Source: Gordionus sp. m RMFG-2023
Lineage: Eukaryota > Nematomorpha > Gordioida > Chordodea > Parachordodidae
DNA: 64,000 bases
Reading direction: 5' to 3'
Assembly: GCF_954871325.1 (NCBI RefSeq)
Contig: NC_088775.1
Span: forward strand, 50,879,561 to 50,943,560
Positions 1-11,239 of the stretch are shown here, one piece after another. A model generated the notes under the pieces. The model was not told where the DNA came from and searched no databases. It saw only the letters and a program-made list of their open reading frames with translations. The position numbers and the translations under genes are program-made. Position 1 is the stretch's first letter, and every line of letters starts with the position of its first letter.

Positions 1-1000
1 TGGATTATTGAGTTGATGGGGAAGGTGATGGGAAACCGTTCCATAAGGGCGGTAATCGCGGCCACTGCCTTGGGGTAAGCTCTTATATAATCTATAGGCG
101 GGGTTCCATCGGTTTCCAAAATGGTGTGATAGTACGGTGTAAAGACCCTGGATAATCCCGTAATTGAATATGTGTAATGGTTTAGTATCTCTAGGACTTC
201 AAGTGCGATGTCTTTTTCGAAAGCCATGGACTGCAAGTGTGCTTATATAAGATTAATTGGCAGAATCGTAGCCTCTTTTTGTTCTCTGGGTCCACTGTGG
301 CTGTGTTAGATTCGAAGTCGATATCTATTCCTAAGTATCTGATCTTTCCCGTAGGGATGGTTACTGACTTTGTGTAATTTACGGTAAGTCCCCATAGTGT
401 TGTCATGCTGAGGAAAGCAATGGTGTCTTCAAAGATTACGTGTTCGTCTGCCTGGAAGATGATAACGTCGTCCAGATACACTGAAAAGTTTTCTTTTCTC
501 ACAGATTTGTTACATAGGTCCAGCACTATATATTGGAGTGGGTAAGGAGAAAATCCTGCACCCATTGAGAGCGTTTTGTACTTATATTTCGCAGTTGCTG
601 TCGCTAATCCAAAAATCTCCGCCGACTTTGCGCCAAAAGAATAGAGTAGAACGCCGATTTGAGGTCAATTTTTGTAGCTTTCCTTGCACTGGCCAGCATA
701 GGCGCAATCATTTGGATGGTTTTCAGTCTGAAAGAGTACTTTATGAAGTTCTTGGAGACGTTAGAGAAGTCGGAGATGACCCTAGGTATGCCGTCTTGTT
801 TGGGGATCAAGAAGAGCGGGGAACAGAATGCGGTATCCGTTTGTTCAATAACACCGGCCATCAATTTATTGATTATTGGAAGATATTTGGACGCCAACAT
901 GATAAATCGCTTCCTAAAATTGCCTCCATGGTCTGCTATCGCTTGATTATCCTATTTCGGGCAAAACCCTCTCAGCGCAACCTTTCGGTTAATGGGAATT
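1..1000 (-). pseudogene. Reverse transcriptase (DIRS-like), frameshifted, partial
   Basis: Two blocks in different minus frames form one RT. Block 900-604 has fingers and palm motifs: SPLFLIPKQDG, RVISDFSNVSK and the first catalytic aspartate in KIDLKSAFYSI. Block 565-191 begins with MGAGFSPYPLQ, carries the YLDDVI catalytic box at about residues 30-35, and ends with a connecting segment containing YLGIDIDF. The remaining 190 bases stay open and look like the link to RNase H before the window ends. A frameshift lies between about 566 and 604. The enzyme would copy element RNA into DNA; this copy cannot be made as one protein. Confidence 0.7.
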
Positions 1001-1087
1001 GCAACGGGTGGGGACGCAAGGAGACAGAGGATAGATCAAGTCTGGCATCTAAGTTCAGAACTGTCGCGTCTGTGGTATCTATTCCCA

Positions 1088-2233
1088 TTAGTCTGAGTGT
1101 GGAATCTTCCCATCGTGGCGCTTTCGACCGTCAGAAGGAGGCAAGACCGTCCAGACGTATGGTAAGATCCTGTCAAAAACGTTCGGCAAAATGATGGGCT
1201 CTCCATCATGGTCAAAATGCTCTATGATTGGTAGATCCGCGGACCAAGTGTCACTGCCATCCTGATCGATATCGTTTCCTTCTTGCGACTCGTCTTCAGG
1301 CGCCTGTCCTGGCAAAAAATTTTGACGCCTGATATCTCGGACCACCCAAGGCACTAAAGCCGCTGCTATACCCAATTCCCGCGCTGATGGGGGCAAAGTG
1401 AGGATATTTACGGTTTGGCTTCCCTCCTCGCTTAATGCTAGTGGTCTTACCTGTAGCGGCGATTATCGTGGGCTCCTTGTTGTCGGTGGTAATGATCTTG
1501 TCTCTGCCAGATGACCCCGGTTTTCGTCCACCACCGGAAACTGGAGTTGTTCGAAAGGGCTGTTGAGAGGCTCTGGGTGCTAGACCGCCGACGAATTTGC
1601 AAAGATTGTTTTGGGATTCATATTTTATTTGATCCCACGCCCATGCAACCGACTTGGCATATATTTGAGCTTTGGCGGCCAGATCCCGGAGGTATTTCAA
1701 AGATAAATGAATACTCATTTCTCTTACATATACTTTGAGGGAGGGAATTCGAATATGTACCTGCCTTTGAGCTTGAAGCCGGGCATCCAAATGGCGTTAA
1801 AAAAATGCTTTGCAAATCTGATAAGCTTATTCTTGTCAGTTTCTGCTAGTATTTTTAGGGTAAGAATTTCTTCATCCGTAAGAATAAACTCAATAGTCTC
1901 TTTGATGAGATCGACGGGAATTATTTCCACGGATTGCCGAATGAAGAAATTTTTGGGATCCCTATAGAAGGAGCGCATATTGAACATAGAGGGATTGCCA
2001 ATCGTTGTGGTCTTCGGCGCGGGTGTAGGCGACAGGGATATAATTAATCCGGATAGTTACCTATCCTCTTTATCTTTTTGCGCGTTGTAGAGAGCGATAA
2101 GTTTCGCTAATTGACTTGCTGTGGCATCCAATTTGGTGTTGATATTGGTGATTTCACCTCCAGTATTACGCAGTCTCTCGTTAACGGTATTGCGAATGTC
2201 TTCTATGTCTGCTTTGGATGCGTTTTCCGCCAT
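1088..2233 (-). pseudogene. Gag-like region of the DIRS-like element
   Basis: A short ORF starts with ATG at 2233 and stops at 2057; the same frame then reopens through 1987-1724, so one TAA is the only break in about 170 codons. The later part moves frame near 1740 and continues to 1296 with a glycine-, lysine- and arginine-rich, nucleic-acid-binding-like tail. A further block (1396-1088) is acidic. There is no zinc knuckle. The N-terminal 58 residues are polar and helical-looking, as in many retroelement coat proteins. Assignment rests on position between the terminal repeat and the RT, not on a diagnostic motif. Confidence 0.45.
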
Positions 2234-2326
2234 TGATTTATTCGAAGATCTGGTTACAACCGTTTTGGAAAATTTTTGGAATTAAATATGGTTTATTAAC
2301 CGTGGGTTCATTGAAATTCAGGATGG

Positions 2327-2405
2327 TATATCCCTGATGTCAATGATGTAAGGATATTTAATATAAAAATTAGTAAAAAGTAAATATGATATCCTTACGC
2401 TGCCT
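2327..2405. repeat. Terminal inverted repeat, left copy (DIRS-like)
   Basis: About 80 bases starting TATCCCTGATG and ending near TATCCTTACGCTGCCTTAT match 3984-4070 in reverse complement with few changes. It lies immediately upstream (in minus sense) of the gag-like ORF start at 2233, so it is likely the 5' terminal repeat of the DIRS-like element. Confidence 0.6.
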
Positions 2406-2407
2406 TA

Positions 2408-2700
2408 TAGTCATTGGCCCGATTTCAAATCGGTTATCGGTCAAATCACAATATTTTTAAAATAATTTTTGGAATAATGTTTTACAAGTATTTATAGATA
2501 CATAAAACAAAATGAACATTTTCCATTTGATATTAATAGCAAATTTGGTCGATCGAATATTTAGTAAGTGGCCTGTTTTGAGCTTGGATTTCGGTCAAAT
2601 CATAATATTTTCAAAATATTTTTTAGGATAACGCTTAACACGTTAATGTACACGTATAAAACAAAAATAATTATTAACCTAAATTGGAAATTTTTATTTT
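2408..2700. repeat. Dispersed copy of foldback subrepeat
   Basis: This stretch contains the block with TTGGTCGATCGAATATTTA and GGTCAAATCATAATATTTT that forms the tandem subrepeats of the foldback arms at 18.5-19.2 and 20.2-21.0 kb. About one unit is present here, directly against the terminal repeat at 2405. It is a detached copy or the stub of an insertion. Confidence 0.6.
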
Positions 2701-2854
2701 AGACCCAATAGTTATAGGATTGGGTGGAAATCTAACTATCAATTCGGAAAATATATGCAATAATATTTTTGATTTTTTGCAAAATATAATACCAAAAACT
2801 TATTTCGTTAAAATTAGATATAGTAAATAGATATAAGAGGTCCATATTGAGGAT

Positions 2855-3180
2855 CAACATTCAATTTATAAATAACGGAAAAATAAAATTAAAAACTCTA
2901 TGCATGAAAGAGATAAAAGGACGACACTCAACAGAATACCTTAAAAAAATTATTCTAGATGTTCTAAAGATTTGAAATAAGAATTGAACAAATTTACACG
3001 AAAACCATCGATAATGCAGCAAATATGATTAAATTAATTAAGCTATTAATACATCACGATGAAGAAGATAATAGTCTTAACGATTATTTAAATAATAATG
3101 ATATTTTAAATAATAACATTGATATAATTGATGATGAAAATTAAGAACCTTTTAACATTGTAAATATTAATCTTGTACCT
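2855..3180 (+). pseudogene. hAT transposase core fragment (upstream part)
   Basis: Translated in the plus frames, the stretch reads like a hAT core: a segment with VQFIN-like GKIKLKTLCMKE and RHSTEYL, then IYTKTIDNAANMIKLIKLL, the region around the catalytic aspartate (TDNAANM in the family), then an acidic linker ending IIDDEN before a stop near 3143. It lacks a start codon and has a stop between the two blocks. It is probably the upstream part of the hAT relic that resumes at about 4470. In the family this enzyme cuts at the element ends and makes 8-bp target duplications. Confidence 0.6.
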
Positions 3181-3185
3181 AATAC

Positions 3186-3626
3186 CAGTGTCACAACGAC
3201 AAGATTGTCATTGTGCATCAAAACCTAAATATAAAAATAGAAAACAAATATATATATAAAAAGGAAATTAATAATAATTAGGAATCACGAAATCATAAAA
3301 TCAACTTTAATTCTTTATTCAAAATTATAATAGTAAAAATCATAAAAAAATAAAATAAAATTAAAATTAAATTAAAAAAGTTAATAATTTAAAAAAACAT
3401 CAAAGATTATTTATATCATAAAAATTTGCCTTTTTATACTCTTTTCAATCTTTTTATAACTAATCATAACTATTCAAATATAATCTTTTTATCACGCGTT
3501 ATAACAATAAATCCACAAAAATTCTTTATGCAAATTACATATAAAGTACAACAAAATCCAAAAGAAATCTTTATGCAAATTAAATCTAACATTTACAACA
3601 ACCAGATTCATATTAATGGGTATTAG
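3186..3626. other. AT-rich stretch, no gene seen
   Basis: Very AT-rich sequence with several short phrases containing TTTATGCAAATTA repeated at about 3525 and 3570. No coding signal or terminal repeat is convincing. It separates the hAT fragment from the more GC-rich retroelement end. Confidence 0.4.
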
Positions 3627-3764
3627 ATGTGCCTCACTGATCCCACGATGTTTGATAAAACGCTGGAACTCACGGAGGACGTCGATACGGTCGCCTCGGA
3701 AGAGATGTTAGTCAACGAGGAACACAACGGTCCTGAGGAACATCACTCCCCACTCCTGCCATAA
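3627..3764 (+). pseudogene. C-terminal ORF remnant of a retroelement (45 aa)
   Basis: An ATG ORF of 45 codons, more GC-rich than its surroundings and strongly acidic, contains MFDKTLELTED. The same phrase, diverged, is found at about 19,195 (LFDETFNLTEG), where it is again followed by related non-coding sequence. Two copies with shared downstream sequence suggest the end of an element-encoded protein rather than a host peptide. Because the DIRS-like inverted repeat lies 220 bases downstream, I infer the 3' end of a second DIRS-like copy. Function unknown. Confidence 0.4.
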
Positions 3765-4270
3765 ACACCTTATCTATATTATTTATATATCGTTCTAAAT
3801 TGTTAATATAGCATTATAAATATTCACTATTAATAAATAGTTATTAAAGACGATAGTCTACCAGATCGATATATCTTACTAGAGATGGAAGGTTATGATA
3901 ATAGCCGCCTTCACACTCTAGCAGTCGAAAAAACAAGAGGTCCCTCCCCTCCTATCCTGATGGATAAATAATATCCTACACCTATATAAGGCAGTGTAAG
4001 GATATGATATTTACTTTTTTACTAATTTTTAAATTAAATATCTTTACGTTATTGCTATCAGGGATATGCCCTCTTGAATTTCCGACTTAGTTAGCCATCT
4101 TATTCAATCGGACATGTTTATTATTACACAAATAGATATATTTGTTTATTCGCATGTTTATAATGATAATTGTTTACATAGCTTTTATTGCAATGATTAT
4201 TGCTTTATGTTGTTTATTACATAAATGTAGATGTATATTAGTTAATAAAGAACACCAAGAATAGCCTGGC
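3765..4270 (+). mobile_element. DIRS-like 3' end, including inverted terminal repeat
   Basis: Non-coding sequence after the ORF remnant. It includes the inverted repeat partner at 3984-4070 and a block around 4150 with TTATAATGATAATTGTTTA. The same order, more diverged, occurs at about 19,550-19,830, so this is a repeated element end. No gene is visible in it. Confidence 0.45.
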
Positions 4271-4469
4271 ACGGCCTCAGGGTCCTCCATTACCTTGTGT
4301 ACTGAAGAGCCCTGCTTATTTGGAGTTAGAACATTTTCACCTAGTGAAAATCTATATAAATTAATCTTGAATTACCACATTGTTCAAAAAATACCCCTTA
4401 AAGCATTTGATAGGGATCATATAAAAATATATTTAAAATTCATAATAAAATATCATCTTTAACTCATGG

Positions 4470-4753
4470 AAATGCTTCTAATATTTAATCAGCATCAGAA
4501 TATGTTAAAAAATAATATTTTAAAATTATTATAAAGATTTTTACAGTCATAGATACTTAGTCCATGTATTAAATATATAATAGTCAAAGAGGGATTGGAT
4601 TCATTTTCTTCCCTATTACAAAATGTAGATAAATTTGTTAGGAAATTACATAGAAGTCCTAAACTCGTGCAAGAATATATGACCATAAGTGGTGGTACAA
4701 GAACTCCAGTCGATGTGGCCATCAGATGGAATAGTAGGTATTTAATGGTACCA
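4470..4753 (+). pseudogene. hAT transposase core fragment (middle part)
   Basis: The plus frame from about 4575 reads as a hAT core: IIVKEGLDSFSSLLQNVDKF, then VRKLHRSPKL, then a block ending IRWNSRYLMV. The family signature D..TRWNSTY.M is recognisable as DVAIRWNSRYLM. The frame is then cut by a DNA transposon at 4756, and hAT-like sequence resumes at about 5945. A stop codon near 4555 confirms decay. Confidence 0.65.
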
Positions 4754-4755
4754 TA

Positions 4756-5939
4756 GGCGTAACCAGGAGGGGGGGATGGGACAGGATAAATCCCCCCTTC
4801 AGAAATTTATCACTTTTTGTGAATATCATTTTAAGCTAATAAAAATATCCTCCTTAGTCCTCTCCTCACCCCATGTCCGCCTAAAATGTATGCATATACC
4901 TTAAACAATTTATTATAATTCATACTTTTTGGAAAAAAGCAAATTATATATAAAAAAGTGAAACCAAAAATATTTTTTAGGAAATGAAATATAAGCCAAA
5001 GATAAGTTTTAGACAAAAGTGAAATGCGTTACAATTACTATTAATAGACCCATAAAATTATTAAATAAGGTAATATCTCATTTATAATTTTTCTTAAAAT
5101 GAGTAACTTTAACTTATTTTTCTTAATAAAATAAAATATAATTATAAAATTATTGATAAAATTAAATTATAAATTAAGTAAAAATTAACGCATAATACAA
5201 ACAGTGGAATATTATGTGTCTTAGCTTTACAGTATATCTAATTTTATCTTATATCGTATGACAATCAAATAATCTTTGCAAATAGGGAATTATTTATTTT
5301 ACAGAGGACTTGATAAAGACATCAGAAAATATCTTTTAAAGAATATAAATGAAAAAAATAGTTCTATATTTCAGTGGCGTTAATATCTAATAAGGTACAT
5401 CCATTGTGGGATGAATAATAAGATGTTTAATTTTTAATAATATTTTTAAATAAATAGATGGCGTTAAAGAATTGAATGCAAATTGTTACTTATATTTATT
5501 ATAAAAAGCATTTATTAGTTAAATTTATTAAAATGTCAAATGTAATATATTCTATAACTCTCAAATATGTCTGTAAAAATGGCATTTTACCTAATATTTT
5601 GTAACCAATTCTATATAATAGAGAAATATTAACTATATGTCTGCTTACTTTTTATAAAGAAACTTCTTATACATGTTTGGAATAAATTTTTACCACGTTT
5701 GTATTAATGTATATATATATGTAATTTATTATATTTTATATTAACTAATAAAAATATATTTTTTATATGTTCCAGGCATATATTTTGATGTAATCTTTAA
5801 CCAATTTCTTATATTTTAAATAAAGATAAAAATTTTATTTATTAAAATTAACATATTTTATGAGTATATATAAAGTAAGTAAAATCCAAAAATGGGGTCT
5901 GGTTAATTTTCCCCCCTTTAGGAAAACCCTGGCCACGCC
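4756..5939. mobile_element. Non-coding DNA transposon with GGCGT ends, TA-flanked
   Basis: The left end reads GGCGTAACCAGGAGGGGG; the right end read inward is GGCGTGGCCAGGGTTTTCC. TA lies directly outside both ends (4754-4755 and 5940-5941), consistent with a TA target duplication, although AT would also fit. It interrupts the hAT reading frame, and hAT sequence resumes just outside. The interior, about 1.2 kb, is AT-rich with no convincing gene. Superfamily uncertain (a TA duplication would suit Tc1/mariner-like elements). Confidence 0.6.
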
Positions 5940-5944
5940 TATGA

Positions 5945-6560
5945 ATGATACGATCAATCAATAAGGTATTAATACTATTGTAAATTCTTTTATTTTTTAA
6001 TAATTTTTAATATTTATAAAATATTGATGCTGTCATTAAGTTAGGCAAAAAATTAAATGATGAATTTCTTATAAATAATGAAGAATGTACATTTTTAAAG
6101 TATCGAGAGTCCTTTTTATATCCGTTTTATAAGATAACCTGTAAATAAGTTCAGAATCAATTACTATTGTTGGGTTATCAATTTTGTATATTAATACAAT
6201 ACTAACATCCTTAGAACGAACTACAACATCCAATGCAAGTAACGCAATTATAAAGGCCGCTATTAAAATGAAAAATAAATGTAAAATTGACTAATATATG
6301 ACCACATTTGAAAACTACGTTTGTACTATCCTTGACCCACATATTGAAAATAAATATACTCCAACTTTTATTAATAAAGTTGGGTATTTTGACCAATTAA
6401 AAATTTAATATACCGAATATAATTTTCTCCACAACTCAAATATTTATGATACTATAACGAGCAAAATCCATCCATATTTAATGACCTCAGAAAGTAAAAA
6501 TAAAAACTTATTATATTTAATCATATATTTTATAATTCGCTCTTAAGGGAAGTTTGATTA
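5945..6560 (+). pseudogene. hAT transposase core fragment (downstream part)
   Basis: Plus-strand sequence after the inserted element continues a degraded hAT core. The clearest part, about 6200-6400, contains NAIIKAAIKMKNK and TTFENYVCTILDPHIENKY, matching the family region where a target-binding helix is followed by ...LDPR.K. Numerous stops break it. With 2855-3180 and 4470-4753 it accounts for one ancient hAT gene, split by two insertions. No dimerisation domain is seen downstream. Confidence 0.55.
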
Positions 6561-6651
6561 TTCGGATCCGTCGAGAGAAGAAATGGACGATTATATTTGA
6601 GAAGCTGTTGCGTAATCAATCATTAACGTTTTGGATTGATGGAGTTCAAAC

Positions 6652-6916
6652 TAGAGATCTGCATTGGGCGGGTTTATGGACCAAAAGCCTGCCCACCCAA
6701 TGTTTAAAAAAAATATAATACGCCCGCCCAGCCCGCCCATAGTTTTCAAAAAATATATACCAGCCTGCTCGCCAGCCCATTTGTTTAAAATTTTTTACCC
6801 GCCCGCTCATTATTTATAAAAAAATTTTAACCCAAGCCCGCTTATAAAACAATATTATTGCCATTATTTCAATTTTTTAAGCATCTAATAAAAAAATTTT
6901 TAGCATTACACCTCTA
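6652..6916. mobile_element. Small hAT-like element with GC-rich subterminal repeats
   Basis: The left end TAGAGATCTGCATTGGGCGG and the right end read inward TAGAGGTGTAATGC share TAGAG and a similar next block. Inside the left end are several copies of GCCCGCCC in both orientations, like the subterminal repeats common in hAT elements. No clear 8-bp duplication is visible, so the exact ends are uncertain. Confidence 0.4.
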
Positions 6917-7219
6917 CAAATTGGCAATTAGACCCGATTTTATATTTTTGTTTAATTGAGAATTGTCTTTTTGAAAATATCCGGTTATTTTTTTATTATC
7001 TATAAAATCTTCATAATTTACAAATGAGTGAGAAGGATGTGCCACTTTTGTTATTATATTTATAGATAGATTCGCAATCATTGCAGCGAATCTAATCTAG
7101 CTTTTTGTTAATTTCATCAGAAATGATTTTAAATTGTTTCTATATTGAAGATTTAAGTTTATTGATGATTGATTATTTAACTTGTAAAAATTATTTTTTA
7201 TTTTTTTAGATAAATATTC
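6917..7219. other. AT-rich stretch, no supported gene
   Basis: A 62-codon minus ORF (7285-7097), lysine- and asparagine-rich, is the only frame present. It shows no motif and is not supported as a gene. The sequence beyond 7220 belongs to a repeat that has a second copy at 27.3 kb. Confidence 0.35.
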
Positions 7220-7333
7220 TTTATTCATTTTAAATATTAAATAAAACTTTTTAAGGTCATTTAAATTATTTAACCTTAAAAACAAAATTGTATTTTCTTA
7301 CTTTGTTAATATTTTTTTTTACTTTGTTATATG
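7220..7333. repeat. Left half of the repeat interrupted by the Ty3 element
   Basis: This sequence, ending TTTGTTATATG, plus 17,174-17,345 together match one uninterrupted copy at about 27,310-27,570. The last five bases, ATATG (7329-7333), are repeated at 17,174-17,178, forming the target-site duplication of the Ty3 insertion. Confidence 0.85.
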
Positions 7334-7749
7334 TATTGACGTCGTGCCGAACCGGGGAATAAAATCCGTTGACTAAAATAGACCTATAAGTTCCTCTCAG
7401 GATTTGATCAAGAATAAAAAATTAAGATTTTTTCCCTTTTTTTTAAGTTAATTTAAAAGACGCAAATGTAAAATAAACTTTTTATTAAATTTTGGAAAAA
7501 ATAAAAATTTTAACATATTTTGCCTAAAACTCGGCCTTTTTAAGCCTTATAATTAAATAAATAACAAAATAATTTTCTAAATAAAAAAAATAATAATAAT
7601 AGGACTCATCCTGAGTCTTGCAATTCAAAGCCAAAAAAAAACACGCCGATGTTACAAAGCCATATTATTCCGCGTAATCAAAAAAAAATAATAAAGATTA
7701 TATAAAAAAAATATACAATAAAAAAAACGATAAAGCACTAAATATGACA
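7334..7749 (-). repeat. 3' LTR of Ty3 element 1
   Basis: 416 bp, closely similar to 16,751-17,173 with scattered substitutions and small differences in A-runs. In element sense it starts TGTCATATTTAG and ends CGTCAATA. The similarity suggests an insertion that is not ancient, despite the broken coding region. Confidence 0.93.
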
Positions 7750-7773
7750 TCTCCCCCCTTCCCTACTCCAAAG
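7750..7773 (-). promoter_or_regulatory. Polypurine tract
   Basis: Read on minus, the bases directly before the 3' LTR are purine-rich and end AAGGGGGGAGA, immediately against the LTR TGTCA. This is the expected primer for plus-strand DNA synthesis. Confidence 0.75.
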
Positions 7774-7789
7774 TTCGGGCCAGGGGTAA

Positions 7790-8240
7790 TAGAGATCTCC
7801 CTAGAGCTGAAATAAATCATTGAGCTCCTGGGTATTCACCCCCAGGTCCAAATACTCCTCATGTGTGATCGCCTGCCGTCCCGGCCCCTCCGTCGTCTCT
7901 GTTGAGCCATTACCCCCGTCGGCTCTGGCCTCCTCTGGGAAGGAATGGATGTTCCCTGTACGGTCGTTGATTGCACGGTGGCTGATTTCTCACCTCCCAT
8001 GCTGGGGTCTCTCCTCCGGGGCACATTGACTTGCGGGCAATCCCTTCGGACGTGCCCCTCCACCCCACAACGAAAGCACTGTACTCTTGTCTCCCATCTG
8101 GGCTCCGGCAATACACGAGTATCCACACTTCGAGCTCTAGGATGACGTTCATCTTGTTCCCGGGACATCAATCTCCACTCACTGGCTAATGGTTCCATAT
8201 CGTTACTAATTACTGTGGTACGCAACATATGGGTGCCCAA
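7790..8240 (-). pseudogene. 3' zinc-knuckle ORF (ORF3) of Ty3 element 1
   Basis: An ORF of 134 codons from 8240 to 7836, downstream of integrase and just upstream of the polypurine tract. It has one CCHC knuckle, CFRCGVEGHVRRDC, at about residues 54-67, followed by an arginine- and glutamine-rich tail. A frameshift near the end would otherwise give an acidic, leucine-containing end (…ELNDLFQL) like that of the intact counterpart in element 2 (50,039-50,587, ending EGLWEDLLLM). Its role is unknown; the knuckle suggests RNA or single-stranded DNA binding. Codon use is GC-rich compared with the surrounding spacer. Confidence 0.7.
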
Positions 8241-8259
8241 ATCTATATACCTTCAGACA

Positions 8260-10092
8260 TAAAGACTATATATCTATTATTACAAATATTCCCCTACTTC
8301 CTAATCCCCTTTTTCCCTTTTTTTTTTAACCATCCCGAATTTACTGCCCCATTTCAATATAACACTTATAATAATTTAAAGCTTACCTATTTGTTATTGG
8401 CATATTCAAGAACCTCCAAGAACGCTTTATACCCCTTTGCTATAAACCCCGGAATGAAAAAAATATTTTTACATGAATTATTTTTAAAAAAAAATTTTCT
8501 TTTAATTCAAAACAAAATTATGTAAGAAAGAAATCATATTTCAAAAAAAACTTTAACTATTTTTTTAAAAAAAATTTTCCTAACTCAACACAAATTATTT
8601 ACGTTCCCTCTGCCAACCCCCACTCCTTTCTAAGACATCATTTTGTTATCTAACCATAATTTTCAGAAAAGAATAATGTTATTTTTCATAAGAAACCTTG
8701 ATTCTTACATTGCTATTTTCCCCTAATTCTTTATCAAGCAACAATCTTATTCCTTATATTAATCCTTGACAAACTCAACTACAAAATAACTATTCCCATT
8801 CCCTTTTTATCTCACATTCCTACCATAAATCATTATTATATTCCTCTCTAAAAAAAATTTAAAAAAAAAAAATTTTTCTTTCCCAAAAAAAACAATCTCA
8901 TTTATTATAACATAAATACAAGACATTAACATACATATTCGTTGATTTTTCTTTTTAAATCCTCTTCTCACAGTTATTCTCAAAAACCTATTCTTATTCA
9001 CTTTAAAAACAAAGGTAAACAATTTTCAATTCTTACTTTACACCGTTTTATATATCAAACTACCTTTAAATCAAATAAATTTACCTCAAATTATTTCAAA
9101 TATCTCGACACAAAATAAAAATCTCAAATAACCCATAACTAACTTTTTTGTTACAGGTATGTTATCGAGATCTTTTAAAAAAAAATCCAACCCCTTTGAT
9201 ATTATACTAACTGAAATATTCTCTACAACAAAAAAAATCCTAATTCAAAATAGAATTTTACCTCAAAATTAAACTTCCCTTGTTCCTCTTTTTTTTTTAT
9301 AAATCACATATTGCTCCCCTTAATTAATTTTCCTTAATATTAATAAAATTTTCTTAACGTTTACTCCCTCTTCCGCCCATCTCACATAAATTACCATTTA
9401 GAAAAAAAAATAATCTTCAAACATATAAACAACTTCACAAAAAAAAATTTTCGAAACATAAACCAAATAAAAAAAACAATTTTCTTTCTCCACAAGAAAT
9501 CATTTTATTATGAAGGATGTTTTTCTTAACTTAACTTAACTCAAATTAATTCTACTATTAACGATTAATTTATTTAAAAAAATTTATAACTTTTACACGT
9601 ACTATCAGAAAAAGAAAACTCTATAAAATAATGTTTTTCTCACTTAACCCAAATCAATCTTACTATTTTTATTTTTTCTTTTAACTTTCACACCAATAAA
9701 AAGACAACGACCTATAACCCTCACCGCTTACCCACCCCGCCCATTATATTTACAAACAAATTATTTCAACAAGTGAGTTCGACTATTTATCATTTATTCG
9801 GGTCCTATTTCTTGGAAAGTTTCTGCACAATAAATTCGTCAATAAAATAAAAACGATAAACAACTATACAATTTGACTATAAGATTAAATTGATTGGCGA
9901 AATAAAATGAGTGCACTAATTAGGCTTAAGATATATCATCATATCTTTCTTATATATTTACGAGATCTAAAAAAAATTAATTTAAGTAGGAACATTTTTT
10001 ATCGAACATTAATATTGGTGGGGAAAAAAAAATAAGATAAATACCATATTTTTATGACTTATAAGCGTTTAAAAAAAATCTTAAGCAGGAAA
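8260..10092 (-). other. Purine-rich spacer between integrase and ORF3
   Basis: About 1.8 kb without ORFs, pyrimidine-rich on plus and so purine-rich on the element's coding strand. Element 2 has a spacer of about 1 kb with the same bias in the same place (48,973-50,038). I see no splice signals or structure that I can support. Confidence 0.6.
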
Positions 10093-10315
10093 TTTATATA
10101 TATGTCGTAATTTTTAAAGGGATCATGACCATCCGGGATCTTCACGGGATTTAAAGGGATAACTAAAAAATTAGGGTTTTAAATTAAGGAATAATAATAA
10201 GGGATTATCACGTTTTAATCGTGATAAAGAGGAATCTTATTTTAAAAGCGTTTTCCACGAGTTTCGTTGCGTTTTTTAATTTTCAATTTTGTTTTTAAGA
10301 TATGTCTAGTATAGG

Positions 10316-10735
10316 GTATCAATCGATAGCTAATCAAAAGATTTATTCAACTGGAGATCAATCTCTGCCCCATAATAGGCGGTCTAGGGGGGTATGGGTG
10401 GGTGGGGGGGGGGGGTGTAAAAAAATTTTTTTTTGATATGGGTATCAATCGATAGCCAATCAAAAGATCTATTCAACTGGAGGTTACTCTCTGCCCAATA
10501 ATGGGCGGTCTGGGTAGATTGGGAGTGGGGGGGGTGTAAAAAATAATTTTTTCGATAGCCAATCAAAAGATCTTTAACTGGAGGTCAATCTCTATTCCAT
10601 AATGGGCGGTCTGGGGGGGGGTGTAAAAAATAATTTTTAATATGGGGATCAATCGATAGCTAATCAAAGGATCTATTCAACTGGAGGTCAATCACTGCCC
10701 TATAATGGGTAGTCTGGGGGGGGGGTAAAGTTCTT
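10316..10735 (+). repeat. Foldback A left-arm tandem subrepeats
   Basis: Four imperfect copies, starting at about 10,316, 10,436, 10,554 (shortened) and 10,641. Each includes a G run that varies from copy to copy, a likely source of length change. The inverted set is at 11,240-11,700. Confidence 0.85.
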
Positions 10736-11239
10736 TAATTTTAGATTTTAGTTTGGCATCTATTCCATGAATGATTGTATAGTTGTTAGTCATTATAATT
10801 TTTTTATAAAATTGATATTGGGTTTGATTTTCAGGCATAACTAATTGGGGCATTATTAAAAATGATAATATTTTGAATTTTTTAATATATAAAAAGGAAA
10901 TATGAAATTAAGTAAAAAAAAATATTCTAAATCTTCACTCCCCCCCCCCCCTTTTATAATTTTTTTATCTTTTCCTTTTTTTGATGATAAAAAAAAATTT
11001 TCTTGGAAATATATTTTTATAAAATATTCCAAAATTGAAAGAATATGTTTGTTAATATTTTTATTATTAATCATTTCCTTAAAAAATAACAGACATCCTC
11101 CCATATATAATTTTTATATTAAATAAAATGGAAATGACATTTAATAATATTATTAAAAATTTAAAAAACATTTTAAAATAGAGAAGGAGAAAGAGGAAGA
11201 ATTAGCTATCGATAAATACCCATATCAAAAAAAATTATT

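Larger units (their letters stand above)
1..2405 (-). mobile_element. DIRS-like retroelement, 5' part, truncated by window edge
   Basis: On the minus strand, reading from 2405 down, there is a terminal repeat (2327-2405), a gag-like region (2233 to about 1090) and a reverse transcriptase (about 1000 to 1) that continues out of the window. The RT resembles DIRS or Ngaro-type enzymes more than Ty3 enzymes: a plain IPKQDG/R/ISDF start, DLKSAF, and a YLDD box. The terminal repeat has an inverted partner at 3984-4070, as expected of DIRS elements, which end in inverted repeats rather than direct LTRs. No tyrosine recombinase is visible, so the class assignment is an inference. Several frameshifts and at least one internal stop show a dead copy. 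Confidence 0.55.

Noticed and set aside
538-1194. Plus-strand ORF of 218 codons opposite the DIRS-like RT
   Set aside because: It lies antisense to clear RT motifs, with no domain of its own.
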